Assembly (NCBI RefSeq): GCF_051020955.1
Contig: NC_135013.1
Span: forward strand, 26,377,302 to 26,441,301
Origin: Megalopta genalis
Taxonomy: Eukaryota > Arthropoda > Insecta > Hymenoptera > Halictidae
Reading direction: 5' to 3'
Length of the DNA: 64,000 nucleotides
The position numbers and the translations under genes are program-made. Shown here piece by piece: positions 9,637 through 24,900 of the stretch (its first letter is position 1; each line of letters begins with the position of its first letter). Below the pieces are notes generated by a model. The model saw only the letters and a program-made list of their open reading frames with translations, made no database searches and was not told the origin of the DNA.

Positions 9637-12600
9637 GTGGGTGCTACCTTGTGGCGAGACGGCAGACTCCGGCTCTGCTACCCGGTGCTCGGGGCCAGAG
9701 TCGGGCATGATTTTATTCGAATGACGAATAAAAGGCGAAGGCTAACGAATCAAATCGTATTCGACGCTGTCGGATAAATACTCGATCGATGAAAAATTTA
9801 TCTGGATCGAAATTTATTGGAATACAATTTTATTCGACATTACCAAATAAATATTCAATCGAATAAAAATTTATCTGGATGAGTTACTGTAAAATAATAT
9901 CCTGCAAATTTTACTCAAAATAAAAATTCATTCGAATTAGATTTCATTTGAATATGAGTTTATTTGTACGAGAATATATATATTCGTATACGAAAAATAA
10001 TTGATTCGATTAAAGGCGATAGAATATAAAGTGTTTGTTCATAGTTTATCGATTTATTTCTGACATATTACTTTTAAAAAATTATTTGAATAATAAAGAA
10101 TTATTTGAATAAGGAATTATTCGAATAAAGGATTATTTCAATAAGAAATTGTTTGAATAAGGAATCATTCGAATAAAGAATTATTTGAATAAGGAATCAT
10201 TTGAATAAAGAATCATTCGAATAAAGAATCATTCGAATAAAGAGTCATTCGAATAAAGAATCATTCGGATAAAGAATTATTCGAATAAGGAACTGTTTGA
10301 ATAAAGAATCATTCGAATAAAGAATTATTCAAATAAGGAATTGTTTGAATAAGGAATCATTCGAATAAAGAATTATTCAAATAAGGAATTATTTGAATAA
10401 GGAATCATTCGAATAAAGAATTATTCGAATAAAGAATCATTCGAATAAATGGATAGAATAATTTCTAACGAATAATGATAACCGTGGGTTTGATCTTTGC
10501 CTTGTTTTTGTGTACGTTTCAGATACCGATCGCAGGTACAGAGCCACCGAGAAGCTGCTGCACGCCGAAGAAGAGTACCATGAAGCTCTGTGCAGCGCGA
10601 AGGAGCTGTACGCGAGACCGCTTGCTAGAAACTACCCCGAATTTCATGATGTTATCTTCCAGCCCATCGCGGACCTCGCCGTGGTCACTGCCGAGCACTG
10701 TCAGAGGGTGAGTAATCACTGTCGATCAGATTTATTAACGGACCCGCGTGATCGGGTGCGATGGATCTAATAGAGAGCCCGATGTACGCCAGTTTCAAAC
10801 GAGACTCGATAGCGGGGTAATTTTAGCCTTCGGGATGCTGAGATATTTCATCATTCCGAGGCTGGTTTCGTCGATCTTCCCATTGCGATTGATTAACCCT
10901 TTCGTTAAATATTTTACGACCGAATATTCTGAGATCGAGACTGATGGCTGCGATAACAAATTAGTTAGGAGAATATCAGGATTTTGACAAGAGATAGAAT
11001 ATGTAATTCAACGTTAAAATATGAAATAACTGTACTTCAATGTTTTAGAATTTGTTATTAAATGTTACGAGCAAAGCTAAACGATTGTGTGATTCTGTCA
11101 TTCGATAAATTATAAAAAGGAAACGATTATAACCCTCCATCATGATCAGAGGGTAGTTATAAGGTGTCTTCAGTTTAACGATTTTCCATCGAATTTTCTG
11201 ATATAAATGCATATATAAATTTTGAAAAGAAAAAGAACATAACATATCACAGCGGACGAAGTGCACTTTCGACAATTTTTCCCGATTTTTGAATCGATAA
11301 TGCTAGTTGTAAAAAATGAAAACCCCCAAAAAATGGCAATCTCTTAGGCAACTTTGTCTCTTCCAAACCGGATACTATATATACTATAAATAATTAAATT
11401 ATATGCTATAAATAATTAAATTATATACTATAAATAATTAAATAAAGCAGACAAGTTTAAATAATACAGCCCACACACACACACCTATATCTACCAATGG
11501 AGGACATCCTAAACCCCGTCGAGAAATCAGCGTCCACGGTTTCCCTAAAAATCGTCGATCCACAGAAAGGCGCCATAGGTCTCTGCAGGCTGCCCTCTCG
11601 CCCTATAATAAACGCTTCGATCGTCCTAATAAAGAGACCTCGTTGGTCGTTCGCACGAATGGTAGGTCTCTTCTTATCGACAGACTCGCGAGCTACCCGC
11701 GTGTCGGAACGAGCGTCTCCGTGGCGAGATGGCGGCACTCGGACCTAGGCCGCGTGTAGCTGAAGAACAGGCGAACAGAGAGGCACCTGTTGCTTCCGCG
11801 AACCACGTTGCACCTTTCTCTTGCGGGCCGCGGTGTCGCAATTACGCGAGCCGCGCGCGGTTACGGTATCCGTAACCTTTTCGAAAGGGAATCGCGGATG
11901 CTCGGATGAACGGGGGGAGACCTCGAATCGGCGCGCATCCTTCGAGAGACGGTCTCCGTTCGGTCCCGATGATCCTTATCGTTCGAGGGGGAGAGAGCTT
12001 ATCGGAGCTGGCTCTCGCGATTTAGCGTACCTCTGACCGCCTTACCCTTTCCCTCTGAGAAAAAACCGGTAGGTTTTTCTCTCGGGACCAGAAGCTTCTT
12101 CCGCGGAACGAGAAAAGGTCGGTTGTCGCGTTGAAAAAACAGAACGGAAAAAGGTGGCGCGTTGATAAGGGAGAGATCTCGCCCAAGGGCAGACACGTAG
12201 TCGGCTACTCCGGATGCTGGACGTGTTTTCTTAGGGCTGACAATAAAGAGGATGCTCCTGTCCTTCGAATGTAAACACAAAGCTGCGCCGGCGGAGCTGG
12301 TTAACGAGTCGGGATGAGCGATGACGGTGGTTAGCACCCTCATAAATATTGACTTTTACAAGACGACGAGCTCGCTGAACGAGCCCCGCGAGCCGAGGGC
12401 CGAAGGGCCGGGGGGAGAGGATGTACAACAGCCTCGTAAAGTGAAAAAGACGCGCTCGCGTTCGCCCGGCGAAGATCGTTCCGCGGGATTCGAGCGAAAC
12501 CGACTCGCGGGAAACGCCTACCCTCTTTATTCGCCACGCTGAAACGCTCCGGCGCTCCGGCCATCAATAACCGTGAGGACCCCGGCGCAAAAACCGCGCC

Positions 12601-15600
12601 GCGCCGCGGCATGCAAATGCAGCGAATGCGCCGCGGTGCAACGGCGAGTGAGCCGCTCCCGATGCGCGTCCCGGCCACTCGCGGGAACCAATCCGTTGCG
12701 CCGCGGAACGATTATCGCAATCTACGCGTATTAATTACAACGACGTCCGACCAGAGCCGGCCTTCTCCGCGAGACCGTCGCGAGAGATACTTTCGGGAAC
12801 GCCCCGTGTTGCTTCGTTATCGTCGCGATCCGAGCTGAAAATTCGCTCCGCGCGATCCCTGCTCCCCGCCGTTCGATCGCGATTAGGCCAAATGAAATGT
12901 CGCGTTGATTGCCGCCTCGGTCGTTCGTCTACCGAGATTGTCGTTTCAGCGCACTTTCTCCGCGAAATACTTGACAATAGAACTACCGAGCTCTAAACGC
13001 AATTAATGTACATGTCGAGGTATATATTGTTTTATAACAATGACAAGGTTTGATTGATTTGAATTTTATACGATTTTTTATTATATAATATACGCTTGAT
13101 TGGAGGGGTTGCTCTACAAATTTCTCTTAGAGGCATTTTTATAACATTGTTTTATAACAATGACAAGATTTGATTGATTTGAATTTTATACGATTTTTTA
13201 TTATATAATATACACTTGATTGGACGGGTTGCTCTACAAATTTCTCTTAGAGGCATTTTTATAACATTGTTTTATAACAATGACAAGATTTGATTGATTT
13301 GAATTTTATACGATTTTTTATTATATTATATACGCTTGATTGGAGGGGTAGCTCTACAAATTTCTCTTAGAGGCATTTTTATAACATTGTTTTATAACAA
13401 TGACAAGGTTTGACTGATTTGAATTTTATACGATTTTTTATTATATAATATACACTTGATTGGACGGGTTGCTCTACAAATTTCTCTTAGAGGCATTTTT
13501 ATAACATTGTTTTATAACAATGACAAGATTTGATTGATTTGAATTTTATACGATTTTTTATTATATAATATACGCTTGATTGGACGGGTTGCTGTACAAA
13601 TTTCTCTTAGAGGCATTTTTATAACATTGTTTTATAACAATGACAAGATTTGATTGATTTGAATTTTATACGATTTTTTATTATATAATATACGCTTGAT
13701 TGGACGGGTTGCTCTACAAATTTCTCTTAGAGGCATTTTTATAACATTGTTTTATAACAATGACAAGATTTGATTGATTTGAATTTTATACGATTTTTTA
13801 TTATATTATATACACTTGATTGGAGGGGTAGCTCTACAAATTTCTCTTAGAGGCATTTTTATAACATTGTTTTATAACAATGACAAGATTTGATTGATTT
13901 GAATTTTATACGATTTTTTATTATATTATATACACTTGATTAGAGGGGTAGCTCTACAAATTTCTCTTAGAGGCATTTTTATAACATTGTTTTATAACAA
14001 TGACAAGATTTTATTGATTTGAATTTTATACGATTTTTTATTATATTATATACACTTGATTGGAGGGGTAGCTCTACAAATTTCTCTTAGAGGCATTTTT
14101 ATAACATTGTTTTATAACAATGACAGGATTTGATTGATTTGAATTTTATACGATTTTTTATTATATTATATACACTTGATTGGACGGGTTGCTATACAAA
14201 TTTCTCTTAGAGGCATTTTTATAATGTTAAGAACTGCGAGAGAAAAAATGACAAATCAGTCATTTCGACTGGTTTGGTAGTTCTAGTGTTAAAGTTTGTT
14301 TGCTTTAATTGCAAGATACAGGATGCACGTGGACAGGTATCTCTGTTTTTAATTGTTCCAATGACTCGATGATAACACAATAGCATTTTTTTTTTAATGG
14401 GACAGGGAATAGAAATAAACATTTTTTTTACTGTTTCGTAATTGATCTACACATTATTGCGATGAATGCGTAAATATTCAGTTTTTATACGTATTTATTA
14501 AATGTTAGTGTTTTAAAATTAATGTCATAATGTTAACCCTTTGCACTCGAAGCTATTTGAACCGTAAATCTAAAATAAATTTTCTGATTTATAGAATTTT
14601 CATTTTCTAGGAGAAAGTGCACTTCATGCGTATGAAATTGTGTCCTATGACTCACGCAACACAACTCACACACTTTTAACAAGTTTTTAAATCTGAACTT
14701 CATCAACGTAGAAATTATCTTAGAACGTGATAATTAATAGTAATATCATTAAGATAATAGCTTTATTAACGTTAATATCATTAGGATAATAACTTTATAT
14801 TCGTATCAATGTATGAAAAATAATGACGATAATTCGACTGCAGATCTTTATATAAAATAAAAAATTGTCCAAGTCGATCGCGAGAAACCTAAGTCAAATA
14901 AAAACGTCCTTCTCTTTCTGATAACTTCAACAAGGGTCAGAAAAATATTCTCAAATTCTTTCAAAGTCTCTAAAGTTTTGTATTCGACTTTTTTTTTGTC
15001 AAAAATGCATAAAATCCGCAGTCTAACGATTATTAATCATGGCTTTCTCAACTGCTCGACACAGGAAAGAGAATAATAAAAATTAAGAGAATAATTAAAA
15101 GCCTTAACCCTAGAAAGATAACCATATGACAACGTACGTAAAAGATAACCATACGCTTCAGAGGCGCATGCTTTTCTAAGGCGTCAATTTTATACTAACA
15201 ATGGATATTTATTTAAGTTAATCTAGTCATTTTAAAGGTTTGACATTATTGTAAAAATAAAATGCATTTATATTATATTTCTTTATATTTTAAGTAATTT
15301 TAAACTTAAATCACTAGACCTCTATGAAAAACGGTGCAGTCAGTTGTTTATTTCGCAGGCGCCTCTGCGACGTAGGTTATCTTTCTCGGGTTAAGAGAAT
15401 AATAAAAATCCTATTGTGTCCCTAAAAAGAGAACGCGTAAAAACGCGCGTCGACAAGCAACTCGATGGGACGAACGCAGGACATTCGAACATTCCCGAAA
15501 CCGCGTTTCCCTCAGGTTCGCGATTTCGAATCCGGATACCGGAAGAGGAAGTACAGAGAGAGAGCAGGCTCGAGGTTCGAGCGATTGCTCAACCCGAAGA

Positions 15601-15917
15601 GAGCACGAGACTTGGCCAGAGTTCCTCGTCGGCCGGCGGCGCAAAACCTCGCGACGGAGCCGCACGTTAATTAGTGAAAACGCTTCGAATCGGAGGCGGC
15701 GTCGGTTCCTGAAGCGGATCACGACCCTGGGAGCCGGTGGTTCTCTTCCCCGTGCCGTTTTTCTGCCGACTCGTTGTCGCCTGGCGTCCGCGCCGCGGTC
15801 TTCCTTCGGCTCGGGAGCAATTTCACTTTGGCAGGGCCTCGGGGCCAGCGCGCGGGCAATTAGAAGCAATCGCGCACCTGGAAACCGAGGAGGAGACGCG
15901 ATTCTTCTCTCTGTTCC

Positions 15918-15948
<31 letters not shown>

Positions 15949-18900
15949 TGCTCGCTCGCCTCGTTCTCTTCCTCTGTTTTTCTCTGTTCAGCGCCGCGGC
16001 GCGACCGCGAAGGGACGGGCTCTCCTCTCTTCTTCGTTTCTTTGCTCCCCTCGGCCAAGGATTCTTCGAGTATCCTTGCGGTCCTACCTCCTCCTACCCT
16101 CCGGGACCGTTCCTCGAGAAACTTGGAAGGATTCCGCGAACGAGGATCTAACAGCTAGATCGCTGACAGAGGATCGGCCGCGCCGGCTTGCTAGCTCCGA
16201 CGGACCCGAAAATTCGGTTTGGTTCCTCTGCCGAATTCCGCCATGGTGGTTCTTCAGGAACACACGCGAATTTTGTGCATTTTTGGCGGGAACGAGTGTG
16301 GGTGCCATTTGACTCGGCGAGAGGCGCCAATGGGTTACATTCATCGAAGAGGAATCGATGTAAAATTAAGAAGATTGAGTTTTTTTTTGTTCAGTTTTTT
16401 GAAAGAGGTTTCGTAAAAGTTTTTAGATATATTTTTAATTTTGTTCAAATCTTGTACAAATTTTGTCCAAAACGTTTTCTTGACTTACGCCATTTCCACT
16501 TGATATGGTTTATAATTAGTTATGATTTATAAGTAATTATGATTTATCATTAATTGTGATTTGTCAAAACTTATGATTTATCGTTATTTGTAATTTATCA
16601 ATAATTATGATTCATCGTTATTTGTAATTTATCAATAATTATGATCTATCATTAAATTTGTGCTACTGGTTAGTACAATATTTACACTTTTAACAATTTC
16701 TGAAATACAACCGGAAATGTCAAAATTATTTTGAAATGTGCAATTTCTGGGTGGCATCACTCGAGCGAAAATTATTAATTAAAAAGAATCTCACGTGTTA
16801 ACACTTTGATAGCCGCTATCACGTATCGTCCGCCTATTGTCTGCTGACATTATGTGCGATTTTGTCTCAACCAGGAGGATTGTTAACCAGTTAAATTGCA
16901 ACATTACTGACAACTAAAATATACTTCGTAAATTCTTCGATGTCTTAAATATTTCGAGGTAAAGACGAAATAAAACGAACAAAGAGAAAGATATAAATAA
17001 TTATTACAAAAAAAATACTATTTGCAGTATCTGGATTAGTCTGGAAGAGGTTGCAATAGCTAACTGATTAACCCTTTGCACTCGAGTGGTGACTCTGAGG
17101 CACCACTGAAATTTGTTACATCACGTTCTAAGATAATTATTACATTAATAAAGTCTAGATTTTAAAACATGGTTAAAAATGCAACCGTTGTGTAAGTCGC
17201 AAGACTCAATTTCGCATGCATAAAATGCGCATTGTCATATAAAATGAAAATACAGAGAAATTATTTAATAACAATTAATAAAATAATTTAATAAAATAAT
17301 TAAATTAATTTAATAATGAAATAATTTAAAATAATTTAATAATAAAATCAGAAAAATTATTTTAGATTTACAGTTAAAATGGCTTCGAGTGCAAAGGGCT
17401 AATAGACCAGGGTTCTTCGTGCAAAATAAAAATTGGCTTCGTCGATCCTCTTTCCGTCAAACGTCTTTCCTCTTTTAATAATCGTAACACGTCGAAAATA
17501 ACGTAACAACATCCTCGAATTCTTCTGTCCTCACAGTCTCGTACATGACGTACCGATTCTCTACGTAAATGCATGAAATTCGTTCGGCCTACCGATCGAA
17601 CAGAACCGAAACGACGCGTCGAGACTCGATTGCGGACCGTGCGAAACGCGCGGCCGTATCGTAGTGTTAAGAAAGAATGGTCAGAGACCACGTATCAACT
17701 GTGTCGGATCCAACTTTGTCCGGCTACCTGTTGGCGGAGCCTCATCGTCACCGTCTCTTCGCCGATCCAGCGTAGAATTTCGAAGCCTTGCGGTGCCGCC
17801 CCGGCTCTTTTTGGTCCCGGAGCATCTCTCCTCGCTCTCGTCCCGTCGTCGGTCCGTTCTCTGTCTGTCCGGCGTGCACGGTACGACCGTAAATTACGTT
17901 TTTGCGGGCCAGAGCCACGGTAACCGCGGTCATACCGGCCTATGGCTGAAGAGGAGCTGCATCGTGATGCGCACGTGCACCTGCACCGCTGCGCCGCTGC
18001 ACCGCTGCACCGCTGCGCCGCATGCCGCTCTTTGCACCGAGCGCCGGGAATGCGACAACTGCACGACCCGGCCGACCAACGCCCTCTCTTCTCCCGCCTC
18101 CGCCTTCGATTCTTACCGTCTCTCCCGGCTATTGTAATCTCTCTTTCGCTCTCGGCAGGCTCCGATCCCCTCCCCCCGCGTCGACGATTCCCTCGCGAAC
18201 AGTCTCGTTCTAATAATTAATTACGCCATCGAATAATATACGCGGCGCGAGTTCTTCATCCGCCGTGGATTTAAATAGTCCGCGGCGGTGTGATTTATTA
18301 TATGATCTTTCCTATATAGTTTTAATGCGACGCGTGACGTTGATAAAATTGCAACGCACCTAACGCGATACGCACTTTTCTATGGACACGGTGTTGGGCA
18401 ACGAGTATGTAATCTGATTTATGATTTACGATTATAACTGGTTGGTTATTATAAATTATTATTGATTAGTTGATAACTCGTTACGCTGTTATAAATTATT
18501 ATGGATTAGTCAAGCTATAGCTTGTTGCTTGTTATAAATTATTATGGATTAGCTAGCGATAACTCGCGGGTTATTAGAAATTATTTTGGATCAGTTGTTA
18601 ATGAGTAGCGAGTTACTAGAATTCTGTCGATATAGAGAAGTTTATATCGTTCTTGAAAATTTTCTTCATGCAATATCAAGAGATTCAATCTTATCACAGA
18701 TTTTCGCAGGTCAGCAAAAAGTGAAGATAATATTCGAAAAATTAAATTAAATTACTAGCTATTAGGTTTAGGGCTAATTAGGGCTTTTTTACTTAGAATT
18801 CGATGTTCTTTCGTATTTTGATGTAGAAAATATAGTAATCTATTTAAAACAACAAAGTCGACCTTCAAATCTCCGAAACGTCTCCACCTATAACAAAAAT

Positions 18901-21900
18901 AAATGCACTATATAATGTGCCCCTTCAGGCCATGCATCTTTTGTATACAAAGTTTTTTCGTGCGACGCATATTTTGGAAGTTATAAGAGGGTTAAGAGAT
19001 AGTTGCGTGGTCCACCCTGTATATAATAGTGGGAAGTTTACGGTAATTTTTAAGCAGGTTTTTGAAATTCATTTTTATTGCGATATATTGAACAAATTGA
19101 ATGTTACTAGGATTTGTAGAATACAAAATAGTATGAACTAATATTTCCTGTGGAAAATTTTCACTTTCCAGTTTCGGTTTCATTAATTGAACGACTTTGA
19201 TATTGTGTGAATTTTTCGCGTCGATATTTGGCGTTTAACGTATTAAATGTACTACAGTAATGTCTTTCTAATTGACGCTCAGATTGTCCACAAAAATTTA
19301 GGAAAAGGAGAAAATTTAGAAAGAGGAGATACGATTATTTGATCCTTGCGGTTCATTTTTATAGTTACGAATTGTGAACGATTATAAAAATGACCTGCAA
19401 GGATCGAATAATCGTATCTCCTTTTCCCAAATTGTCCAGTTTTGTGGACAATCTGAGCGTCAATTAAAGAGACATTACTGTATTATATTCTCTGTAACTT
19501 GTTAAAACGAATAAAAGTGGAAATAGTGCGTCGCGAACTTTTTGCAATTAACACAAATAATTTTCATTCTGCATAAAAATCCGCGATCCATTCACGGTTA
19601 AATATTAGGTTGGAAATTATGAAACGGACGTTTTTGTTTATTTACTTCTATTCTTATCTATTTATTCTTCTTACTCATTTCGTAAAATTTTTTTCGTGTT
19701 TGTATCCCATTTTTATTTTATTTTTCTCCGAAACCAGATGGAAACAAAACGCGATTTACACCATTCAACGCCCGTTTCATAATTTCCAACCTAATATTTG
19801 TCCATTGGTCTATCAATCCTATCACAGACGGTGTACAGTAATGTCTCCATAATTGACGCCCAAATTGTGCACAAAAATGGACAATTTGGGAAGAGGAGAT
19901 ACGATTATTCGAGCCTTGCAGCTCGTTTTTATAATTGGTGACAATCAGTAACCAAACAAAAATCCGCAGTAATTATAATTATATGTCTTTTTACTTGTAT
20001 TACTTATTTATAATATTTTTATGTAATTAATCTATAATTATTATACTTTAGCTATAATTATTTGCCAACGATTACAAAAACGTGCCGCAAGGCTCGAGTA
20101 ATCGTATCTCCTTTCCCCAAATTGTCCATTTTTCTGTACTATCTGAGCATGAATTAGGGAGACTTTACTGTATACATTCTACGCCATCGACCTTCGAACG
20201 AATCCTCGAAGCAATTTCGCGCTCCGACTTCCTCGTTGCCGGCCGAACAGAAAAGAACGAAGCTTTTCGGAATTTTACCTCGAATCGAGATCTCTCGGGG
20301 CCGTTAAAGTACCGTTTTAAGCACCGCCGCCTGCTATCGTCTCCGCAACACGGGGATTTTCTGGCCGGCCGGTTTATTGCACACTAAACTGCGCACAATG
20401 CTGTTACGTAGTCGCTGGTTCGCGCGCTGCGGGGCAAAACGCTTCTTCCCGGGACAGAGGGAACCGCGCGAACGACTCGGAAACCGGTGGTTTTCTCGCG
20501 GATCGGTCACTCCCGTGTGCCCGTTTGACCAACGACCGGGCGAATTTCGTCGAACGAGGCCGTCCCATTCGATTTTGAACCGGGCAGCGCGACCAGTTTT
20601 CAGGCATTCGATCCGCTTGTACAACCGTGAAAATGAATTAGCAGTTTCGGTGCGCGGCATGCGGCCAGAAAAGACGCCCGTGACCGATCCGATTTGACCG
20701 AATTCTGCGATTAGGCCGCGTGGATGTTGATCGGACCGTGCAAATCGTGTGCTTCGGTACACGAAATCCCGGCCGTACACGATCGTCTAGCGGAGAATCG
20801 TGTTTTCGGCGAAACGATCGTTTAGCGGTTTTAACCGATTGTAAGACGATTTCTTTCGCAACCGCCTCGATTACCGCTCCCTCGTTCTTAACGCAATAAG
20901 GTCCCGGATGTTCGTGCGTGAACTTTTGCGCGTAGCCGACATATTTTGATAGGTTGTTGCATCACTTTACAACGAAAGAACTCGTAAAATATCGGTTAAA
21001 TTATGTTACAAGATATGTCGCTTCGTTCAAAATAGATTTGATTTGCATTCAATTACACGGATACATTTTTTGATTCGATTTTTTTTATTTAAATTGCATT
21101 TCTCGAGCAGTCAAGAAATTACTATTTTTAGTCATCCAGTGTTTCGCGAGCAGTCAAGACAGTAGCTATTTTTATTTTTATTGTATAGAATTTAGAATTT
21201 ATATAGAATATAGAATTCTATATAGTATATATAAATAATATTATATAGAATTCTATATTCTGTTATATATATTCTATTATATTTATATGGAATATAGAAT
21301 TCTATATAGTATATATAGATAATATTATATAGAATTCTGTATTCTATATAAATTATAAATTATGGTATACTATAGTAGTAATAGTGTATATAGATAATAT
21401 AATAGAGAATTCTATATAATATATTCTATATTCTACATAAATTTTTTATACTATAATCTATATTCTATATTCTATATAAAACATAGATAATATTATATAG
21501 AATTCTATATATAAAAAATCTTATCTATATTTAATAATAAAATTTTCTATATTAAATTCTATATATAGAATTGTATATAGAAATATTTAAATTAAATAGA
21601 ATTATATAGAATTCTTATATAAAATTATATAGAATTCTATATATAGAATATTCTATATATTCTACACTATATGTAGAATTCTATATAGAAGAAGAAGAAT
21701 TCTATATATAGAATTCTATATAGAAGAAGAAGAATTCTATAGATAAAATTCTATATACAAGAAGAATTCTATATATAAAATTCTATATAGAAGAAGAATT
21801 CTATATAGAAGATATAAGAATTTTATGTATATAGAATTCTAAATTCTATACAAAATATAGAATTTCTATAGAATTTCTATAAAGATTTATAGAAAGTAAC

Positions 21901-24900
21901 TATTTTTAATTTTATTATATTTATTCAGACCTTCCTCCGTTTTTATCGCAACGTGAGCTCGAACGAAGGAATTTGTTGCATCGTTTCCCAAGAAAGAGCA
22001 TTCATAACGTCAACAATTTGGAAATAAACAACGCGAGACTAGCAATTTTCACTAGCATGGTAGATTCAATGTTGACGATTTCCCCCGATAATATGAAACA
22101 ATATCTGTATCTCTCGCGTGTCTTCCCGCACTTTCGTCCGTAGTGCTTGATAACGGAAGAATCAAGCGATACCAGAACCAAGAGAGTAGCATTCCTATTT
22201 TACGAGTCTGACTCGTTATTACAGTGCAAGGGGTTAACAGAATGGTACTAAGCCTGACAGGCGTTTTCTCTCTAATCCGTCGTTCGATTCCGCGGCGCTT
22301 CCCGGAGTAAACCGCAACGCGGATATCGCCGGTAATTCAGTTTGACGATTATGGATGTTAATTGCGCCGTGATTTCATCCGGCCGACAGGAAAAAAAACC
22401 TTGACAGCGTGCAATCGCCGGCGGGTAGGGGAACAAACGACCGGCAACGGTCACGATTCCGCGATATCTCCGCGAACGAGTAGCGGTGTAGAGACGATTT
22501 CGACCGGCATGAGTCGCGAAGGGGATGCGAGTAACGTCGGAACGATTGATTAATCAATGATCCCCAGAGACTCGGATTACAGACTCGGTTTCTCTCCCGT
22601 GCCGCTCGTTTTCGAGGGGCCATGCCCGCCGCGCGCAATTTAATTCGCATTAGGACCAAGGCTTCCCCCTTCGCCCCCCCTGCTTCGGACCACGGCGTTT
22701 TCGCGGCGGAAAGCAAAAAAAAAATAAAAAATAAAGCGGGTGAGACGGGGATCGGAGAGGAAAGTGGAGCACGAGCAGCTGAAGAGGCAAAAAAAAGGAG
22801 GAGAGACGAACGTGTCCGCCGCAGGAAAGTGGATGATCGTCGTCGGCGTTGTTTCGTCGGGAAAGTGGACTGGGGATACCGGATCGCCGAGAACGGTTTC
22901 GATTTCATCGGACGAGGGTCTCATTTTTCTCGAAGGTCCGCGCGCGCGTTCCAGTTTGAAATTTTTGCCGGGCTGCGGGAAAGTCCTTTACCTCGATATC
23001 GGCTTGCAGGGATTTTCTAGTCGCCGGCCCCAGCCCTGCAGGATTCCCGTTCGCAACTAGTCCGCGAACAGCGGATCGATCTGATCCCGGATCGACTTTA
23101 TCCGTAGCCGTAAAATTTGTTCGCATCGATGTTTACGCTATGCCGTCCGGTGGCACCACGCTGGTGCCATGCAAAAACTATCTGTTGTATGCCAGTAGTA
23201 CCACTTTGGAGCCATTTTAAAAACTGAAATAACATTATATTTTTTATATATATTTTATATATTATATTATTTATCATACATTATTTATTTATTTATTATA
23301 TATTTATTATATATATTTTATATATTATATCATTTATTATATATTATTTATTTATTTATTATATGTTTATTATATATTATATTATATTATATATATTATA
23401 TATTTTTATATGTTTATTATATATTATATTATATTATATATATTATATATTTTTATATATTTTATATATATATATTATAACATTATATTAACATATTATT
23501 TCTTGGGTGTTAAAAGGCAGCAAACTAACTATAGCATTGCGCTTATTTAACTAAGAATTAAGTACGAAAATTCTTGGATGACTTATCTTAATTTTAGGAA
23601 TTTATATTACCGCCATCTTCGACATTTTTTTTTAAATCTAAAATTTCCAAGCTATTATGAAATACATACGTGAAACAAAAGAATCATATCTAAGATCTGC
23701 GGACGGCATAGTGTTAATAATAATCGCACTCGAAGCCATTTTAACTGTAAATCTAAATCAATTTTTCTAACTTAATAGTATTTCCATTTTGTATGACAAA
23801 GTGCATTTTATGCATACGAAATTGAATCTTGCGATGACTCGTAACAACAGTTATACTTTTAACAATTTTTTGAATCTAAACTTTGTTAATATAAAAATGA
23901 TCTTGGAACGTGATGCGACAATTTTAGCGGTGCTTCAGAGTCACCACTCGAGTGCAAAGGGTTAATTCAAAGTTATTCGAATTGATTTGTATCGACTCGC
24001 GTTCGTTCGAATTTTCAGCCTATCTGTCGAACACAAAAATCGATCTAGCAAATATGTACAGTAATGTTTCCCTAACTGCACAAAAATAAACAATTTGGGA
24101 AGCAGATATATTAGATTATTCGAGCCTTGCAGCTCGTTTTTGCAGTTGTTGACAATTCGTAACTATAAAAACGAACCGCAGGACTCGAATAATTGTATCT
24201 ACTCTTCCCAAATGGTCTATATTTGTGGACAATCCGAGCGTCAGTTAGGGAGATATTACTGTAATTGGAGAGAATTTACTGTACCAATGTCGCATCGCGT
24301 AATCATAGCAATTAAAATCCGTCCACCCGTTCAAACTGAATGAAATCGCTTCGATTTTATGGGAATTGTTTGGTGGTAATTTTTACCCAAAAATTCAGCT
24401 AACCAGCCAACTGGTCGGACAGATTACAGTAATGTCTCCCTTACTGACGTTCAGATTGTCCACTAAATTGGATAATTTGGAAAGAGGAGATACGAGTTTT
24501 TATAGTTGTGGACAATTTATAACTATACAAACGAACCGCAGGACTCGAATAATTGTATCTACTCTTCCCAAATTGTCTATATTTGTGGACAATCCGAGCG
24601 TCAATTAGAGAGACATTACTGTAGGTGTTTATTTAGCACCTAAGATGATCGAATCGCGAATGCCCGCGACCATCTGTTCCGTCTTCTCCGGCCGGCGTTT
24701 TGTCCAGCCGAGTCGAATCGTGTTAATTAACGCAGACGTCTCGTAAAGAGAGACCGTACTCTCTGCCTTCCTTAATTAGCGAAAAAGTATTAATTAAAAG
24801 TCAAAATGTGAAAGTAATAATTATTTATTAAGCCAATTATTAAGGGTGAAAGTGATAATTATTTATTAAATTAACGATTTAAAGTGAAAGCAATCATTAT

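Noticed and set aside
15411..16058. 215-codon minus-strand frame
   Set aside because: CpG-rich and microsatellite-driven composition, competing open frames on the other strand, no recognised motif.
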